Positions 46,761 through 56,455 of a stretch of 64,000 nucleotides of DNA are shown piece after piece. The notes beneath the pieces are model-generated. The model was not told the DNA's origin and ran no database searches. It was given only the letters and a program-made list of their open reading frames with translations. A program made the position numbers and the translations under genes. The stretch covers positions 62,001 through 126,000 of the forward strand of contig SUGL01000002.1 in assembly GCA_004963905.1 (NCBI GenBank). The letters run 5' to 3'. The DNA is from Mesorhizobium sp. Lineage in GTDB: Bacteria; Pseudomonadota; Alphaproteobacteria; Rhizobiales; Rhizobiaceae. Within the stretch, counting starts at the first letter, position 1. Each line of letters begins with the position of its first letter.

Positions 46761-47878
46761 TTGGCGTTCTCCCGCAAGGCCTCGATGCGGTCGAGCCACA
46801 CCGAGAAGCCGACGCCGGGGATCGGCTTCTTCGCGCCGAGCAGCGTCAGCAGCCTGTCGTAGCGGCCGCCGCCGACCAGCGGGCGATCGGCATCAGCTGC
46901 GGCGATCTCGAAGACGAGCCCGGTGTAGTAATCGAGCGGGCGGCCGAAGGCGGCGTCGTAGCGGATCTTTTCGACCGGCAGGCCATGCGCTTCGATCGCC
47001 TCGGCGCGGGCGGCGAAGTTTTCCAGCGCCGCGCCCAGCGACAGGCCGGCATCGGCGGCGAATTTTTCCAGCGCTTCCGTCGCGCCGCTCAGCGCGACGT
47101 CGATCTCGAGAAAGCCCTTCAGCGCCGAGAACGCCTCGTCGGAGAGCCGCACGCTGCGCAGTTGCGCTTTCTCGATCAGCCGCCGCGCTATGTCGGCGGG
47201 CGCGCGGCCGGACGAAGCGGACAGGCCAGCCTCCTCCATGCCGGCGGCGATGTGCGCGGCAAGTGCTTCGGCATCGCCGTCGAGCACCAGCAAGGCGACC
47301 GGGCCGGAGAGCTGGCTGTTGCGCGGCGGGTTGGCGAGGTCGGCGAGCGCCGCTTCCAGCATCGGCGCCGAGCCGAAGGCGCGCGCCAGCCGCATGCGCC
47401 AGCCGCGCGGCAGGCCGAGCGCCGCCAGCACGGCCTCGAACAGCGTCTGGTCGCCGAGCGTGACGGCGAGTTGCTGGCCGGGCAGCACCAGCGACAGCAG
47501 CGCATGTGCGTCGGCCAGCGAGCGGGCGTCGGCGGCGGCGGTATCGCGGTCGCCGAGATCCTCGATGCCGGCCTGGAAGAACTCGTTGCCGCCCTCGCGG
47601 CGCTGGCGGAACACCTCGCCGAGATAGGAATAACGGCGCGGCGTTCCGGCCTGGCTGGCGATGTGGTCGAGGCAGACGGGGATGGTGAATTCGGGCCTGA
47701 GACAGAGCGTCTTGCCGGTCTCGCTCTCGGTGAGGAAGATGCGGCGGCGCAGGTCCTCGCCCGCCATGTCGAGGAACGGATCGGCCGGCTGCAGCACGGC
47801 GACTTCGACGGCGCGCGTGTCGCGCACGGCGAAGAGTTTTGTGATGTCGGCGGCGATGGCGGGGTAGCGGGAGGTCAT
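46757..47878 (-). CDS. hisZ: ATP phosphoribosyltransferase regulatory subunit
   Basis: 373 residues from the ATG at 47878. It is a class II histidyl-tRNA synthetase-like fold lacking the anticodon domain: [58 protein letters not shown] (motif 2) and [16 protein letters not shown] (motif 3). It combines with short HisG. The stop overlaps the hisG start. A palindromic repeat lies between its start and hisS. Confidence 0.95.
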   Translation of the reverse strand: MTSRYPAIAADITKLFAVRDTRAVEVAVLQPADPFLDMAGEDLRRRIFLTESETGKTLCLRPEFTIPVCLDHIASQAGTPRRYSYLGEVFRQRREGGNEFFQAGIEDLGDRDTAAADARSLADAHALLSLVLPGQQLAVTLGDQTLFEAVLAALGLPRGWRMRLARAFGSAPMLEAALADLANPPRNSQLSGPVALLVLDGDAEALAAHIAAGMEEAGLSASSGRAPADIARRLIEKAQLRSVRLSDEAFSALKGFLEIDVALSGATEALEKFAADAGLSLGAALENFAARAEAIEAHGLPVEKIRYDAAFGRPLDYYTGLVFEIAAADADRPLVGGGRYDRLLTLLGAKKPIPGVGFSVWLDRIEALRENAK

Positions 47879-47881
47879 AGA

Positions 47882-48052
47882 GCGCCATCTCCCCTTCTCC
47901 CCTTGTGGGAGAAGGTGGCCGAGCGAAGCTCGGTCGGATGAGGGGTGTTGGAAGAAATGAGGCGTTGGCGTTCCCTGGAACACCCCTCATCCGTCTCGGC
48001 GCTACGCGCCGATCCACCTTCTCCCACAAGGGGAGAAGGAGAGGTCGGCGCT
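47882..48052. repeat. Long palindromic repeat (CTTCTCCCCTTGTGGGAGAAG family)
   Basis: Nested palindrome: CCTTCTCCCCTTGTGGGAGAAGG near the left end pairs with its near-identical copy at the right; CGGATGAGGGGTGTT and AACACCCCTCATCCG form the inner arms. It fills the whole hisS-hisZ gap and abuts the hisS stop. Same family as 50358-50507. Confidence 0.88.
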
Positions 48053-49642
48053 CTACTTGCCACGTGCCCGCTCCTCAGCCTGCGCGGCGAGGATCTTCTT
48101 CACCTCGCCAACCAGCTCGCTCTCCGCCACCGTCACCTGCGCCGGCCTGGCTGCCCGCCATTCCGCGTTGTCGGTGATCTCGGCCGACAGGCGCGCGCCC
48201 TCGATCAGGTCCTTGATCTGCACCTCGCCCCTGGCGCGCTCGTCGCCGCCCTGGATGACGGCGATCGGGCTGCCGCGGCGGTCGGCATATTTCAACTGCG
48301 CCTTCATGCCTGCGCCGCCGAGATACATTTCGGAGCGGATGCCGGCGGCGCGCAGGTCTGCGACCATTCTCTGGTAACGGCCGAGGCTTTCAATGTCCTT
48401 GTCCATCACCAGCACGACAACCGGGGCGATGACATCGGAGACATCGAGCTTGCCGAGGTTCTTCAGCGCCGTCATCAACCGGGAGACGCCGATGGAGAAG
48501 CCGGTCGCCGGCACCGGCTCGCCGCGGAAGCGCGAGACCAGCCCGTCATAACGGCCGCCGCCGCCGACGGAGCCGAAGCGCACGATCTGGCCGTCCTCAT
48601 TGGGGATCTCGGCCAGAAGCTCCGCCTCGAAGACCGGCCCGGTGTAATATTCGAGACCGCGGACGATGCTGCCGTCAATCCGGATGCGGTCGGGCCCATA
48701 CCCTGCCGCGTGGCAAAGCTGCGCAATTTCGATGAGTTCATTTATTCCATCGAGACGTGCGCTGTTTTCCTGCATCGCATCACGCATCAACGAAAGAATG
48801 GTTCTGTTTGAGTAAAATAGGCCCTCTCCGCCGGGCACTGGGGCCTGACGCTCCAGGTCGTTGGCCTCTTCAAATCTCAGCAGAGGGCTAACTGCTCCAA
48901 CCTGAAACAGCATCCCTAGCAGGCCATCGATGCTCCGATCATCCAGCCCTGCGCCCTTGGTAAAATCACCGCTCTCGTCAAGCCGACCTGGCCCCAAGAG
49001 TTCCTTGACTCCTTGCCGGCCAATCTTGTCCAACTTGTCGATCGCCCTCAGCACCGTCAGCCGTCGCCCGGCATTCTGGTCGCCGGCGAGGCCGGTCGCC
49101 TCCAGCACGCCGTCCAGCACTTTGCGATTGTTGACGCGAACAACATACTGCCCGCGAGGAATACCGAGCGCTTCCATGACGTCGGCCATCATCATCGCCA
49201 TCTCGGCGTCGGCGGCGACGCCCGGCGTGCCGATCGTGTCGGCGTCGAACTGCATGAACTGGCGGAAGCGGCCGGGGCCGGGCTTCTCGTTCCGGAACAC
49301 CCAGCCGGAGCGATAGCTGCGATAGGGTTTCGGCAGGCGATCGTAATTCTCGGCGACGAAGCGCGCCGTCGGCGCGGTCAGGTCGTAGCGCAGCGACAGC
49401 CACTGGTCGTCGTCGTCCTGGAAGGAGAACACGCCTTCGTTCGGCCGGTCCTGGTCGGGCAGGAATTTTCCGAGCGCGTCGGTGTATTCGATCATCGGCT
49501 GGTCGACCGGCTCGAAACCGTAAAGCTCATAGACCGAGCGGATGGTCGCCATCATCTTCTCGACGGCGCGGATGTCTTCGGCGCCGCGGTCGGCAAAACC
49601 GCGCGGCAGCCGCGCTTTCGTCTTTTCCGGTTTGTCGGCCAT
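48053..49642 (-). CDS. hisS: Histidyl-tRNA synthetase
   Basis: 529 residues from the ATG at 49642. Class II motifs: [13 protein letters not shown] (motif 1 area), [47 protein letters not shown] (motif 2), [18 protein letters not shown] (histidine-binding) and [17 protein letters not shown] (motif 3). The anticodon-binding domain is at the C-terminus. It is longer than the E. coli enzyme, as usual in Alphaproteobacteria. Bases 48740-49010 (residues about 210-300, insertion domain) are much poorer in GC than the rest. Confidence 0.96.
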   Translation of the reverse strand: MADKPEKTKARLPRGFADRGAEDIRAVEKMMATIRSVYELYGFEPVDQPMIEYTDALGKFLPDQDRPNEGVFSFQDDDDQWLSLRYDLTAPTARFVAENYDRLPKPYRSYRSGWVFRNEKPGPGRFRQFMQFDADTIGTPGVAADAEMAMMMADVMEALGIPRGQYVVRVNNRKVLDGVLEATGLAGDQNAGRRLTVLRAIDKLDKIGRQGVKELLGPGRLDESGDFTKGAGLDDRSIDGLLGMLFQVGAVSPLLRFEEANDLERQAPVPGGEGLFYSNRTILSLMRDAMQENSARLDGINELIEIAQLCHAAGYGPDRIRIDGSIVRGLEYYTGPVFEAELLAEIPNEDGQIVRFGSVGGGGRYDGLVSRFRGEPVPATGFSIGVSRLMTALKNLGKLDVSDVIAPVVVLVMDKDIESLGRYQRMVADLRAAGIRSEMYLGGAGMKAQLKYADRRGSPIAVIQGGDERARGEVQIKDLIEGARLSAEITDNAEWRAARPAQVTVAESELVGEVKKILAAQAEERARGK

Positions 49643-49766
49643 GGGATGGGTCTTTTCGCTAAGTAAACGCTGACTTATCTGGAGCGGGCGTGTCCTAACC
49701 CATGCCAAGTGGTGCGGCAAGCGTTTGCAGACCCGCAGGAACAGTTCGATAGTTTGCAGGCGCTGC

Positions 49767-49944
49767 GCCGCCCCTCATCCGCCTGCCGGCACCTTCTCCC
49801 CGTATAGTGACGGGGAGAAGGAGGAGCTTCGGCGCCGGCGCGACAGCTCCAGCGTTTGGTGATTGGCGAAAACCGCGGGGGCAGCGTCCTTCTCCCCGTC
49901 ACTATACGGGGAGAAGTGCCCGGCAGGGCGATGAGGGGCGGCGC
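49767..49944. repeat. Long palindromic repeat (CTCCCCGTATAGTGACGGGGAG family)
   Basis: Arms GCCGCCCCTCATCCGCCTGC and GGGCGATGAGGGGCGGCGCC surround CTTCTCCCCGTATAGTGACG and its inverted copy CGTCACTATACGGGGAGAAG. The centre is unique sequence. It lies in the 460-base divergent gap between hisS and the small membrane-protein gene; the rest of that gap holds only promoters. Confidence 0.88.
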
Positions 49945-50105
49945 CAGCGGTCCAAGACTACCACCAATTTCCACCCTCGACGGTATCCAGGGGCCCTAAC
50001 TCTTCGAAACAAAATTGCTGAAAACGAAACAATTCCGCCATCGGCGCGGCATGCTGCCGACACAATCCAAGACGATAAAACGCGCCGAAACAAGGGGTTC
50101 GGGCA

Positions 50106-50345
50106 ATGACCATGGCTGAAGACATCATCGAGAGCGGCAAGCCAACTGCCAGGCTGCGGCCGGCCGGTAGCTTGACGCCCAAGCCGGCGCAGCAGCCGGC
50201 CGGGCCGTTCGAGGTTGCGGCGGAAGCGCAAAAGCCGACGGTGCGCGACGCGCTGGTAACCGGGCTGCTGGTGATCTACCCAGCCTTCGCAGCGGTCGCG
50301 GCCATCATTGCCGGGCTGTTCTTGACCAGCGCGAGCAGCGTCTGA
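50106..50345 (+). CDS. Small membrane protein of unknown function
   Basis: 79 residues; ATG at 50106 or 50112. The first 45 residues are polar and Pro/Ala-rich; the C-terminus is one membrane segment, ALVTGLLVIYPAFAAVAAII, followed by a short tail. Codon use is native to the genome. Similar tail-anchored proteins are common in rhizobia, but I cannot assign a role. Confidence 0.55.
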   Translation: MTMAEDIIESGKPTARLRPAGSLTPKPAQQPAGPFEVAAEAQKPTVRDALVTGLLVIYPAFAAVAAIIAGLFLTSASSV

Positions 50346-50357
50346 GCGAGCGCCTCA

Positions 50358-50507
50358 ACCTTCTCCCCTTGTGGGAGAAGGTGGATCGGCGCGAAGCGCC
50401 GAGACGGATGAGGGGTGTTCCAGCGGAGTGAGACGCTGGAATTTCCTGGAACACCCCTCATCCGTCGCCTTCGGCGACACCTTCTCCCACAGGGGGAGAA
50501 GGGGAAG
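50358..50507. repeat. Long palindromic repeat (CTTCTCCCCTTGTGGGAGAAG family)
   Basis: Left arm CCTTCTCCCCTTGTGGGAGA and right arm CTTCTCCCACAGGGGGAGAA enclose the inner arms GACGGATGAGGGGTGTTCC and GGAACACCCCTCATCCGTC, with the unique loop CAGCGGAGTGAGACGCTGGA-type centre. It separates the small membrane protein from tag. Confidence 0.87.
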
Positions 50508-50512
50508 TCCGA

Positions 50513-51148
50513 CTACTTCGGCCTTTTAAACCGCTTCCTTTCCTTCTCCACCTCTGCCCGGCAGGCGCAGCCTTCGAGATGGTCGTTGACCAGCCCCATC
50601 GCCTGCATGAAGGCGTAGACCGTGGTTGGGCCGACGAAGCTCCAGCCGCGCTTCTTCAATTCCTTGGATATCCTGACCGAGACCGCCGTCGTCGGATTGG
50701 CGCGCAGATGCGCGAGGTCGATGACCGACGGCCGCTCGTCGGGACCGGGCTCGAACTTCCAGAACCAGGCGGCCAGCGAACCGGCCTCGTCGGCAAGCTC
50801 GCGGGCGCGCCTTGCGTTGTTGATGGTCGAGACGATCTTGCCGCGATGGCGGATGATGCCGGCATTGCCGAGCAGGCGTTCGACGTCCTGGTCGGTAAAG
50901 AGCGCCACCTTGTCGAAGTCGAAATTGGCGAAGGCCTCGCGGAAATTGTCGCGCTTGCGCAGGATGGTCAGCCAGGAGAGGCCCGACTGGAAGCCTTCCA
51001 GGCAGATCTTCTCGAACAGCCGGCGATCGTCCGCCACCGGCCGGCCCCATTCATGATCGTGATAGTGCAGGTAATCCGGCAGATTGCCGTGCCAGAAGCA
51101 GCGAGCGATACCGTCGGGGCCGTCGAGCAGGCCGGCATTTTCTTGTCC
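50513..51148 (-). CDS. tag: DNA-3-methyladenine glycosylase I
   Basis: 211 residues from the ATG at 51148. HhH-family glycosylase I: ARCFWHGNLPDYLHYHDHEW with the Cys and His of the zinc site, FEKICLEGFQSGLSWLTILR with the substrate-binding Glu/Trp, FVGPTTVYAFMQAMGLVNDH and the C-terminal Cys/His. It removes 3-methyladenine from alkylated DNA. Confidence 0.94.
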   Translation of the reverse strand, partial: GQENAGLLDGPDGIARCFWHGNLPDYLHYHDHEWGRPVADDRRLFEKICLEGFQSGLSWLTILRKRDNFREAFANFDFDKVALFTDQDVERLLGNAGIIRHRGKIVSTINNARRARELADEAGSLAAWFWKFEPGPDERPSVIDLAHLRANPTTAVSVRISKELKKRGWSFVGPTTVYAFMQAMGLVNDHLEGCACRAEVEKERKRFKRPK

Positions 51149-51367
51149 CATCGCCACAAATCCGTTCGTTAATGCACACAAACACCCACTTTACCGCGGC
51201 TTTACCAGATTCCTGAACCAGCCGGTAACCACACCAAAAAGTTTACTGACAAGTCGGCATTTTACGCATTCCGATTCATGTTTTGCTTGCCGCTCCGCGC
51301 CAAGGATCGCCACGCCGAGGGCCCTCCTTTCCCCTTCGGACGAGTTCGACGATCAAGGTGCGTTCCG

Positions 51368-52108
51368 ATGAAGACAGCGTTCACTTTCGTGCTCGGCGCG
51401 GCCGCGGTGCTTGCCGCCGGCGCGACGACCTCTTTCGCCAATGACCGCTACGCCGACAGGCCGCCGGTCATGGTGAGCCCCGACCTTTCGGCACCCTGGG
51501 TGCTGCAGCTCGGCCATGCGCCGGGCATCGTGCGTCCGACCCGGCAGGCGGCGCAACAGCCGCTGCGCCGGCTTTTCCAGCCGCAGCCCGACCGGCAGCG
51601 CACCGCGGCCGTGCAGCAGCCGGCCAAGCGCATGGTGATGCGGCCGCAGATCAACCCGATCTACCTGCCGCAGGAAGTGGCCTATGACGGACCGCAGAAG
51701 CCCGGCACCATCGTCATCGATACCAAGCAGAACTTCCTCTTCCTGATCGAAAAGGACGGCAAGGCGCGCCGCTACGGCGTCGGCACCGGCAAGCCCGGCT
51801 TCGAATGGTCGGGCACACACAAGATCACCGACAAGAGGGTGTGGCCGGACTGGCGCCCGCCGGCGGCGATGATCGCCCGCGAGGCGGCGAAGGGCCGCTA
51901 CCTGCCGACCTATCTCGCCGGCGGCATCGAGAATCCGCTTGGCGCGCGTGCGCTTTATCTCGGCACCACCGAATACCGCATCCATGGCACCAACCAGCCC
52001 TGGACGATCGGCGGCGCGGTGTCGTCCGGGTGCATCCGCATGCGCAACGAAGATGTCGTCGACCTCTACGAGCGCGTGAATGTCGGAACGACCGTCGAGG
52101 TGATATAG
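51368..52108 (+). CDS. L,D-transpeptidase (YkuD domain)
   Basis: 246 residues from the ATG at 51368, which gives a signal peptide ending TTSFA. A Pro/Arg/Gln-rich linker follows. The YkuD domain begins PGTIVIDTKQNFLFLIEKDG and ends with the active site HGTNQPWTIGGAVSSGCIRMRNEDVVDLY, where Cys is the nucleophile. It should act in the periplasm, making 3-3 cross-links or attaching proteins to peptidoglycan. A strong terminator follows at 52252. Confidence 0.92.
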   Translation: MKTAFTFVLGAAAVLAAGATTSFANDRYADRPPVMVSPDLSAPWVLQLGHAPGIVRPTRQAAQQPLRRLFQPQPDRQRTAAVQQPAKRMVMRPQINPIYLPQEVAYDGPQKPGTIVIDTKQNFLFLIEKDGKARRYGVGTGKPGFEWSGTHKITDKRVWPDWRPPAAMIAREAAKGRYLPTYLAGGIENPLGARALYLGTTEYRIHGTNQPWTIGGAVSSGCIRMRNEDVVDLYERVNVGTTVEVI

Positions 52109-52251
52109 TGACTGCGAATCAGCCGGTTAGCAGGGCCGTGTATTTTTGGCGGATGCTGTTGCCCTCAAGCCATAGCGCGCTTTTGGGGAACGTGCTTAGA
52201 CTGGCAGCGAGTTAACGGGGGACGGGCCGTGTGGGGATACGGCCAGTCACG

Positions 52252-52284
52252 AAAGGGCAGCGCGGGAAACCGCGCTGCCCTTTT
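52252..52284 (+). terminator. Rho-independent terminator after the L,D-transpeptidase
   Basis: AAAGGGCAGCGCGG, loop GAAA, CCGCGCTGCCCTTT and further T residues: a perfect 14-base stem with tetraloop, 144 bases after the stop. Confidence 0.88.
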
Positions 52285-52307
52285 CGTTTCCGAGCTGTTG
52301 TTTTGAT

Positions 52308-52352
52308 GCATGTCGTTCTCCCAAAACCGCGGCGCACTTTTGGGCGACATGC
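52308..52352. repeat. Short palindromic repeat, AAAACCGC-GCGCACTTTT core family
   Basis: Arms GCATGTCG and CGACATGC flank CCCAAAA/TTTTGGG and the core CCGCGGCGCAC. Same core as 63300-63343 and 63838-63882, but with different arm sequences. Confidence 0.7.
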
Positions 52353-52439
52353 AAGTCGCCCCGGAAGCAGCACGTTTCGCTTTCGGGGCTGATTTCCCGA
52401 CGGTCCTCTGCTATTGCAGCGCACAAATCTTGGTTTTAC

Positions 52440-52476
52440 GCAATTCCGGACAGAAAACGGCCTGTCCTGGAATTGC
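52440..52476. repeat. Short palindromic repeat, GCAATTCCGGACAG variant
   Basis: Arms GCAATTCC and GGAATTGC with a shortened centre (AGAAAACGGCCTGTCC). The arms are those of 63300-63343, but the middle of the core is missing. It lies just upstream of the folD-like start. Confidence 0.65.
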
Positions 52477-52499
52477 TCCAGAGGGCAGAGGTGCCAGCC

Positions 52500-53420
52500 A
52501 TGACCCGGTCCGACGACAGCCGCTATCTGAGAGGCGGTCCGGTCGCCCAGCGCATCATCGCTTCCGTGCGCGATGACGCGGCAATCGCCACCGCGGAAGG
52601 TTTTCCGCCGAAGCTTGTCTCGATCACCGTCGGCGATGTTGCCGCGGTCGATGTCTATGTGCGCAACCAGCGCGCCAAGGCCGAGCTTGCCGGCATCGGC
52701 TTCGAGGAAAGGCGTTTTGCCGCCGACACCACGGCGGGCGAGCTGGAAGCCGCCATCCACGGCCTCAACGCCGATCCGCGCGTCACCGGCATCATCATCC
52801 AGCGGCCGGTGCCGGCGCATATCCCGATCAAGACGCTGCAGGCGGCGGTGCACCCGCTGAAGGATGTCGAGGGCATGCATCCGGCGTCGATCGGCAACAT
52901 CGTCTACAACCAGCTCGACCTCGCGCCCTGCACGGCCGCCGCCTCGGTCGAGCTGCTCAAGGAAACCGGCCTCGATCTCAAAGGCCTCGAGGTGGTGGTC
53001 GTCGGCCATTCCGAGATCGTCGGCAAGCCGATCGCCTTCCTTTTGATGAGCGAGGGCGCGACGGTGACGGTCTGCCACCACATGACGCGCTCGGTGGCCG
53101 CGCATGCGCGGCGCGCCGACGCCCTGTTCGTCGCCGTCGGCAGGCCGCGGCTGATCAAGGCCGAGATGGTCAAGCCCGGAGCCTGCGTCATCGACATCGG
53201 CATCAATTCCGAGATCGGCCCGGACGGCGAAAGCCGCATCGTCGGCGATGTCGACACCGAGAGCGTCAAGGAGGTCGCCTCCTGGATCACGCCGGTGCCG
53301 GGCGGCGTCGGCCCGCTGACAGTCGCGATCCTGCTGCGCAACACCATGGTGGCGCTCAACCGCCAGCGCGCGCTCTACCGCGCGACCTATGGCGTGGCGG
53401 ACCAACTCGCGGCGGAGTAA
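52500..53420 (+). CDS. folD: FolD-family methylenetetrahydrofolate dehydrogenase with altered catalytic residues
   Basis: 306 residues from the ATG at 52500. Rossmann NADP site VVVGHSEIVGKPIAFLLMSE and the terminal signature ASWITPVPGGVGPLTVAILL confirm the family. The catalytic YxxxK motif reads YVRNQ, so the key lysine is Gln, and the KDVDG motif reads KDVEG. In studied family members, loss of this lysine removes cyclohydrolase activity but can leave dehydrogenase activity. It may be a monofunctional dehydrogenase or a paralogue with another substrate; a canonical folD may exist elsewhere. Gene symbol by family only. Confidence 0.82.
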   Translation: MTRSDDSRYLRGGPVAQRIIASVRDDAAIATAEGFPPKLVSITVGDVAAVDVYVRNQRAKAELAGIGFEERRFAADTTAGELEAAIHGLNADPRVTGIIIQRPVPAHIPIKTLQAAVHPLKDVEGMHPASIGNIVYNQLDLAPCTAAASVELLKETGLDLKGLEVVVVGHSEIVGKPIAFLLMSEGATVTVCHHMTRSVAAHARRADALFVAVGRPRLIKAEMVKPGACVIDIGINSEIGPDGESRIVGDVDTESVKEVASWITPVPGGVGPLTVAILLRNTMVALNRQRALYRATYGVADQLAAE

Positions 53421-54746
53421 CTATTCGGCAGCGATCAAGCTGCTTTCGGCAACGCCTTCAGGCTTCGGGCCGCCATAGGCCCAGTCGAGCAGTTTTATCG
53501 TATGCACCACGGGCAGCCTGGCGGCGGACGCGATCTGGGTGATGCAGCCGATGTTGCCGGTGGCGACAACTGAAGCGCCCGTCGCCTCGATGTTTCTCAC
53601 CTTGCGGTCGCGAAGCTTTGCCGAAATCTCGGACTGCAGGATGTTGTACGTGCCGGCCGAGCCGCAGCAGAGATGCCCTTCGCGCGGCTCGCGCACGATA
53701 AAGCCTGCCTTGGTCAGCAGCTCCTTCGGCTGGCGGGTGATCTTCTGGCCATGCTGCATCGAGCAGGCCGAATGATAGGCGACGATCGTGCCCGGCTTGC
53801 GCACCGGCTCGGGTAGATCGAGGCTAGCCAGATATTCGGTGATGTCCTTCGCCAGCGCCGAGACGCGCGCGGCCTTTTCCGCATAGGCCGGATCGAGGCG
53901 CAGCATGAAGCCGTAATCCTTGATCGTCGTGCCGCAACCGGACGCCGTGATGATGATGGCGTCGAGGCCGCCCTGCTCGACGGCGCGCGTCCAGGCGTCG
54001 ACGTTCTGCCTGGCCGAGGCAAGGGCCTGATCCTCGCGGCCCATATGATGGACGAGCGCGCCGCAGCAGCCCTCGCCTTCCGGCACCACGACCTCGACGC
54101 CGAGCCTTGTCAGCAGCGAGATCGTCGCCTCGTTGATGGCCGGATCGAGCACCGACTGCGCGCAGCCGGTGAGGATGGCGACGCGGCCGCGCTTCGCGCC
54201 CTGACGAGCATGCACGCCGGGCGAAGCCATCGGCGATGCGGGCGGGATCGACGACGGCGCGAGCTTGAGCATCGCCGCGACCGGCTTCAGTGCCGGCACT
54301 GTTTCGAACAGGCCGATGAAAGGCCTGCCGAGCCCGGCCAGTCTCAGCGCGGCGCGGAAGCGGCTCGGATAAGGCAGCACGAAAGCCAGCATGGCGCGCG
54401 TCAGCCGGTCGAGCAGCGGGCGCTTGTAGGTCTTCTGGATATGGGCGCGGGCGTGATCGACCAGATGCATGTAGTTGACGCCCGAGGGGCATGTCGTCAT
54501 GCAGGCAAGGCAGGACAGGCAGCGGTCGATATGGGTGACGATCTCCTTGTCCGCCGGCCTGCCGTTCTCCAGCATGTCCTTGATGAGATAAATGCGGCCG
54601 CGCGGTGAATCGAGCTCGTTGCCCAGCGTCACATAGGTCGGACAGGTGGCGGTGCAGAAGCCGCAATGCACGCATTTGCGCAGGATCTTCTCCGATTCCG
54701 CGACATGCGGATCGGCAAGCTGGGCAAGGGAGAAATTGGTCTGCAC
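53421..54746 (-). CDS. glcF: Glycolate oxidase iron-sulfur subunit
   Basis: 441 residues from a GTG at 54746 (AAGGA upstream). Two 4Fe-4S motifs: CVHCGFCTATCPTY and CLSCLACMTTCPSG, then two CCG domains, GCCGALVHHMG and LCCGSAGTYNIL, typical of GlcF/heterodisulfide reductase-like proteins. It passes electrons from the GlcD/GlcE flavoproteins to the respiratory chain at the inner membrane. Downstream of DUF4870 and glcE in the same operon. Confidence 0.95.
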   Translation of the reverse strand: MQTNFSLAQLADPHVAESEKILRKCVHCGFCTATCPTYVTLGNELDSPRGRIYLIKDMLENGRPADKEIVTHIDRCLSCLACMTTCPSGVNYMHLVDHARAHIQKTYKRPLLDRLTRAMLAFVLPYPSRFRAALRLAGLGRPFIGLFETVPALKPVAAMLKLAPSSIPPASPMASPGVHARQGAKRGRVAILTGCAQSVLDPAINEATISLLTRLGVEVVVPEGEGCCGALVHHMGREDQALASARQNVDAWTRAVEQGGLDAIIITASGCGTTIKDYGFMLRLDPAYAEKAARVSALAKDITEYLASLDLPEPVRKPGTIVAYHSACSMQHGQKITRQPKELLTKAGFIVREPREGHLCCGSAGTYNILQSEISAKLRDRKVRNIEATGASVVATGNIGCITQIASAARLPVVHTIKLLDWAYGGPKPEGVAESSLIAAE

Positions 54747-54756
54747 GCAAAAATCC

Positions 54757-55146
54757 TTACTGTCCCAGAAGCCAGCTTTGCGGGTTCCTGACAGGCTCGC
54801 CGCGCTGCAGCGCCTGCAGCCCAAGAATGCAGCGGATGATGAACCAGACGGCGACCGCGAACATCAGCACGAAGCCGATCGCCAGCATCATCAGGACCAC
54901 GGAGATCAGCGCGTAGAGAAGGCCGATCCAGAACGTCCTGATCAGGAATGTGTAGTGGCTTTCGACGAAGCCACCCGCTTTGCCGCGGTTGATGTAGGCA
55001 AGCACGATGCCGACAATGCCGGTCACGCCGATGACGAGGCTGGCGAGGTAGAGAATGTAGATGACCAGCGCGTTGGTCTGGCCCGGCTCCAGCCAGCGGT
55101 CGGTCTGACGCGAGCCTGTGCCCGGGCCTGGATCGGTATTGCTCAT
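54757..55146 (-). CDS. DUF4870-like small membrane protein
   Basis: 129 residues with three membrane segments (ALVIYILYLASLVIGVTGIV, FLIRTFWIGLLYALISVVLM, LMFAVAVWFIIRCILGLQAL). The pattern NRGKAGGFVESHYTFLIRTF fits DUF4870. The ATG overlaps the glcE stop (ATGA) and the gene ends 10 bases before glcF, so it is co-transcribed with the glycolate oxidase genes. Function unknown. Confidence 0.82.
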   Translation of the reverse strand: MSNTDPGPGTGSRQTDRWLEPGQTNALVIYILYLASLVIGVTGIVGIVLAYINRGKAGGFVESHYTFLIRTFWIGLLYALISVVLMMLAIGFVLMFAVAVWFIIRCILGLQALQRGEPVRNPQSWLLGQ

Positions 55147-56399
55147 GGTGCTGCTTCCTCCGTTGATCGAGGAAGAGTAGCAGAGCCGGCACCCGGCGCC
55201 ATGCGGCCGGGGTTGAGAATATGCTTCGGATCGAACTCGGCCTTAAGCCTGGCCGACAGTGCCGCCAGATGCGGCGGCTGCGGCTCGAACACCGGCAAAG
55301 CGGCGCGATGCGAGGCCGAGGCGCGCACCAGCGTCGCGTGGCCGCCGCCATGTTTGCGGACAAGCCCGCGCAGCAGCTCGGCCTCCGGATCGTCCTCGCG
55401 CATCGAGAGCCACGCCAGCCCGCCTTGCCAGTCGTAGAAGGCGTCGACGGCGGCCTGCATGCGCAGCGCCATCACCATGTGATGCGCCTCGGACGGCGCC
55501 ATCGAGACGCGCCAGACCGGCCTTGCGCCGCCATCGGCAAAAGGCGCGCAATCGCGAATGTCGCGCCAGATCGTCTTCGACGCCTCACCGGCGATCTCTT
55601 GCAGCGGACCGGCCTTGCCGAGCAGTTGTTTCAACGCCTCGGTGCGATAGACGACCGACGGACCAAAGCCTTCGATCCGCAGCAGCGTCGCGGCATCGCT
55701 GCCGAGATGGCCGGCGGCGACGCGCGCCGCGATCCGCTCCGGCAGATGCGCGGCGCTCGAGACTTCGGCGCTGGAGCCCAGCGCCAGCGCCATGGCGGCG
55801 ACGGCGGCATCGTCGAGCAAACTGCGGATTGCCAGGGTCACCTCGGTCTCGGCAGCAGGCAGGACCTTGAAGGTGACGTCGGTGAGCACCGCGAGCGTGC
55901 CCCAGCTTCCCGCCATCAGCTTGGAAAGATCGTAGCCGGTGACATTCTTGACCACCCGACCGCCCGACTTGAAGGCCTCGCCGCGGCCCGAAACCGCCGA
56001 TATGCCGAGGATATGGTCGCGCGCCGCACCCGCCTTGAGACGCCGCGGGCCGGACAGGTTGGAAGCCAGCGCGCCGCCGATGGTGCCCCTGCCTGGCTCG
56101 CCGCCGAGCAATGGCCCGTAGTCCATGGGCTCGAAAGCGAACTGCTGGCCGTTTTCTGCGAGCAGCTTTTCGATTTCGGCGAGCGGCGTGCCGGCCTTGG
56201 CGGACAGCACCAGCTCGGCCGGTTCGTAGAGCGTGACACCGGTGAGCTTCGACAGATCGAGCGTGTGCTCGGTCTGCAGCGGCCTGCCGATGCCGCGCTT
56301 GGAACCGTGGCCGAGGATTTCCAGCGGCGCTTCTTCGGCCGCCCCCCATTGGATGGTGGAGAGGACTTCGGCGGAAGTGGATGGGGCGAAGGTGGTCAT
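55143..56399 (-). CDS. glcE: Glycolate oxidase FAD-binding subunit
   Basis: 418 residues from the ATG at 56399. PCMH/FAD_binding_4 fold: EILGHGSKRGIGRPL, TIGGALASNLSGPRRLKAGA and GGRVVKNVTGYDLSKLMAGS are the flavin-binding loops of GlcE. The C-terminus contains LKAEFDPKHILNPGRM. It oxidises glycolate together with GlcD. The stop overlaps the DUF4870 start. Confidence 0.94.
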   Translation of the reverse strand: MTTFAPSTSAEVLSTIQWGAAEEAPLEILGHGSKRGIGRPLQTEHTLDLSKLTGVTLYEPAELVLSAKAGTPLAEIEKLLAENGQQFAFEPMDYGPLLGGEPGRGTIGGALASNLSGPRRLKAGAARDHILGISAVSGRGEAFKSGGRVVKNVTGYDLSKLMAGSWGTLAVLTDVTFKVLPAAETEVTLAIRSLLDDAAVAAMALALGSSAEVSSAAHLPERIAARVAAGHLGSDAATLLRIEGFGPSVVYRTEALKQLLGKAGPLQEIAGEASKTIWRDIRDCAPFADGGARPVWRVSMAPSEAHHMVMALRMQAAVDAFYDWQGGLAWLSMREDDPEAELLRGLVRKHGGGHATLVRASASHRAALPVFEPQPPHLAALSARLKAEFDPKHILNPGRMAPGAGSATLPRSTEEAAP

Positions 56400-56455
56400 G
56401 GGCGCGCGCCTTTCCGCGCCCCCGCAAGGCCAGGGCAATCGCATACGTCAGCGCT

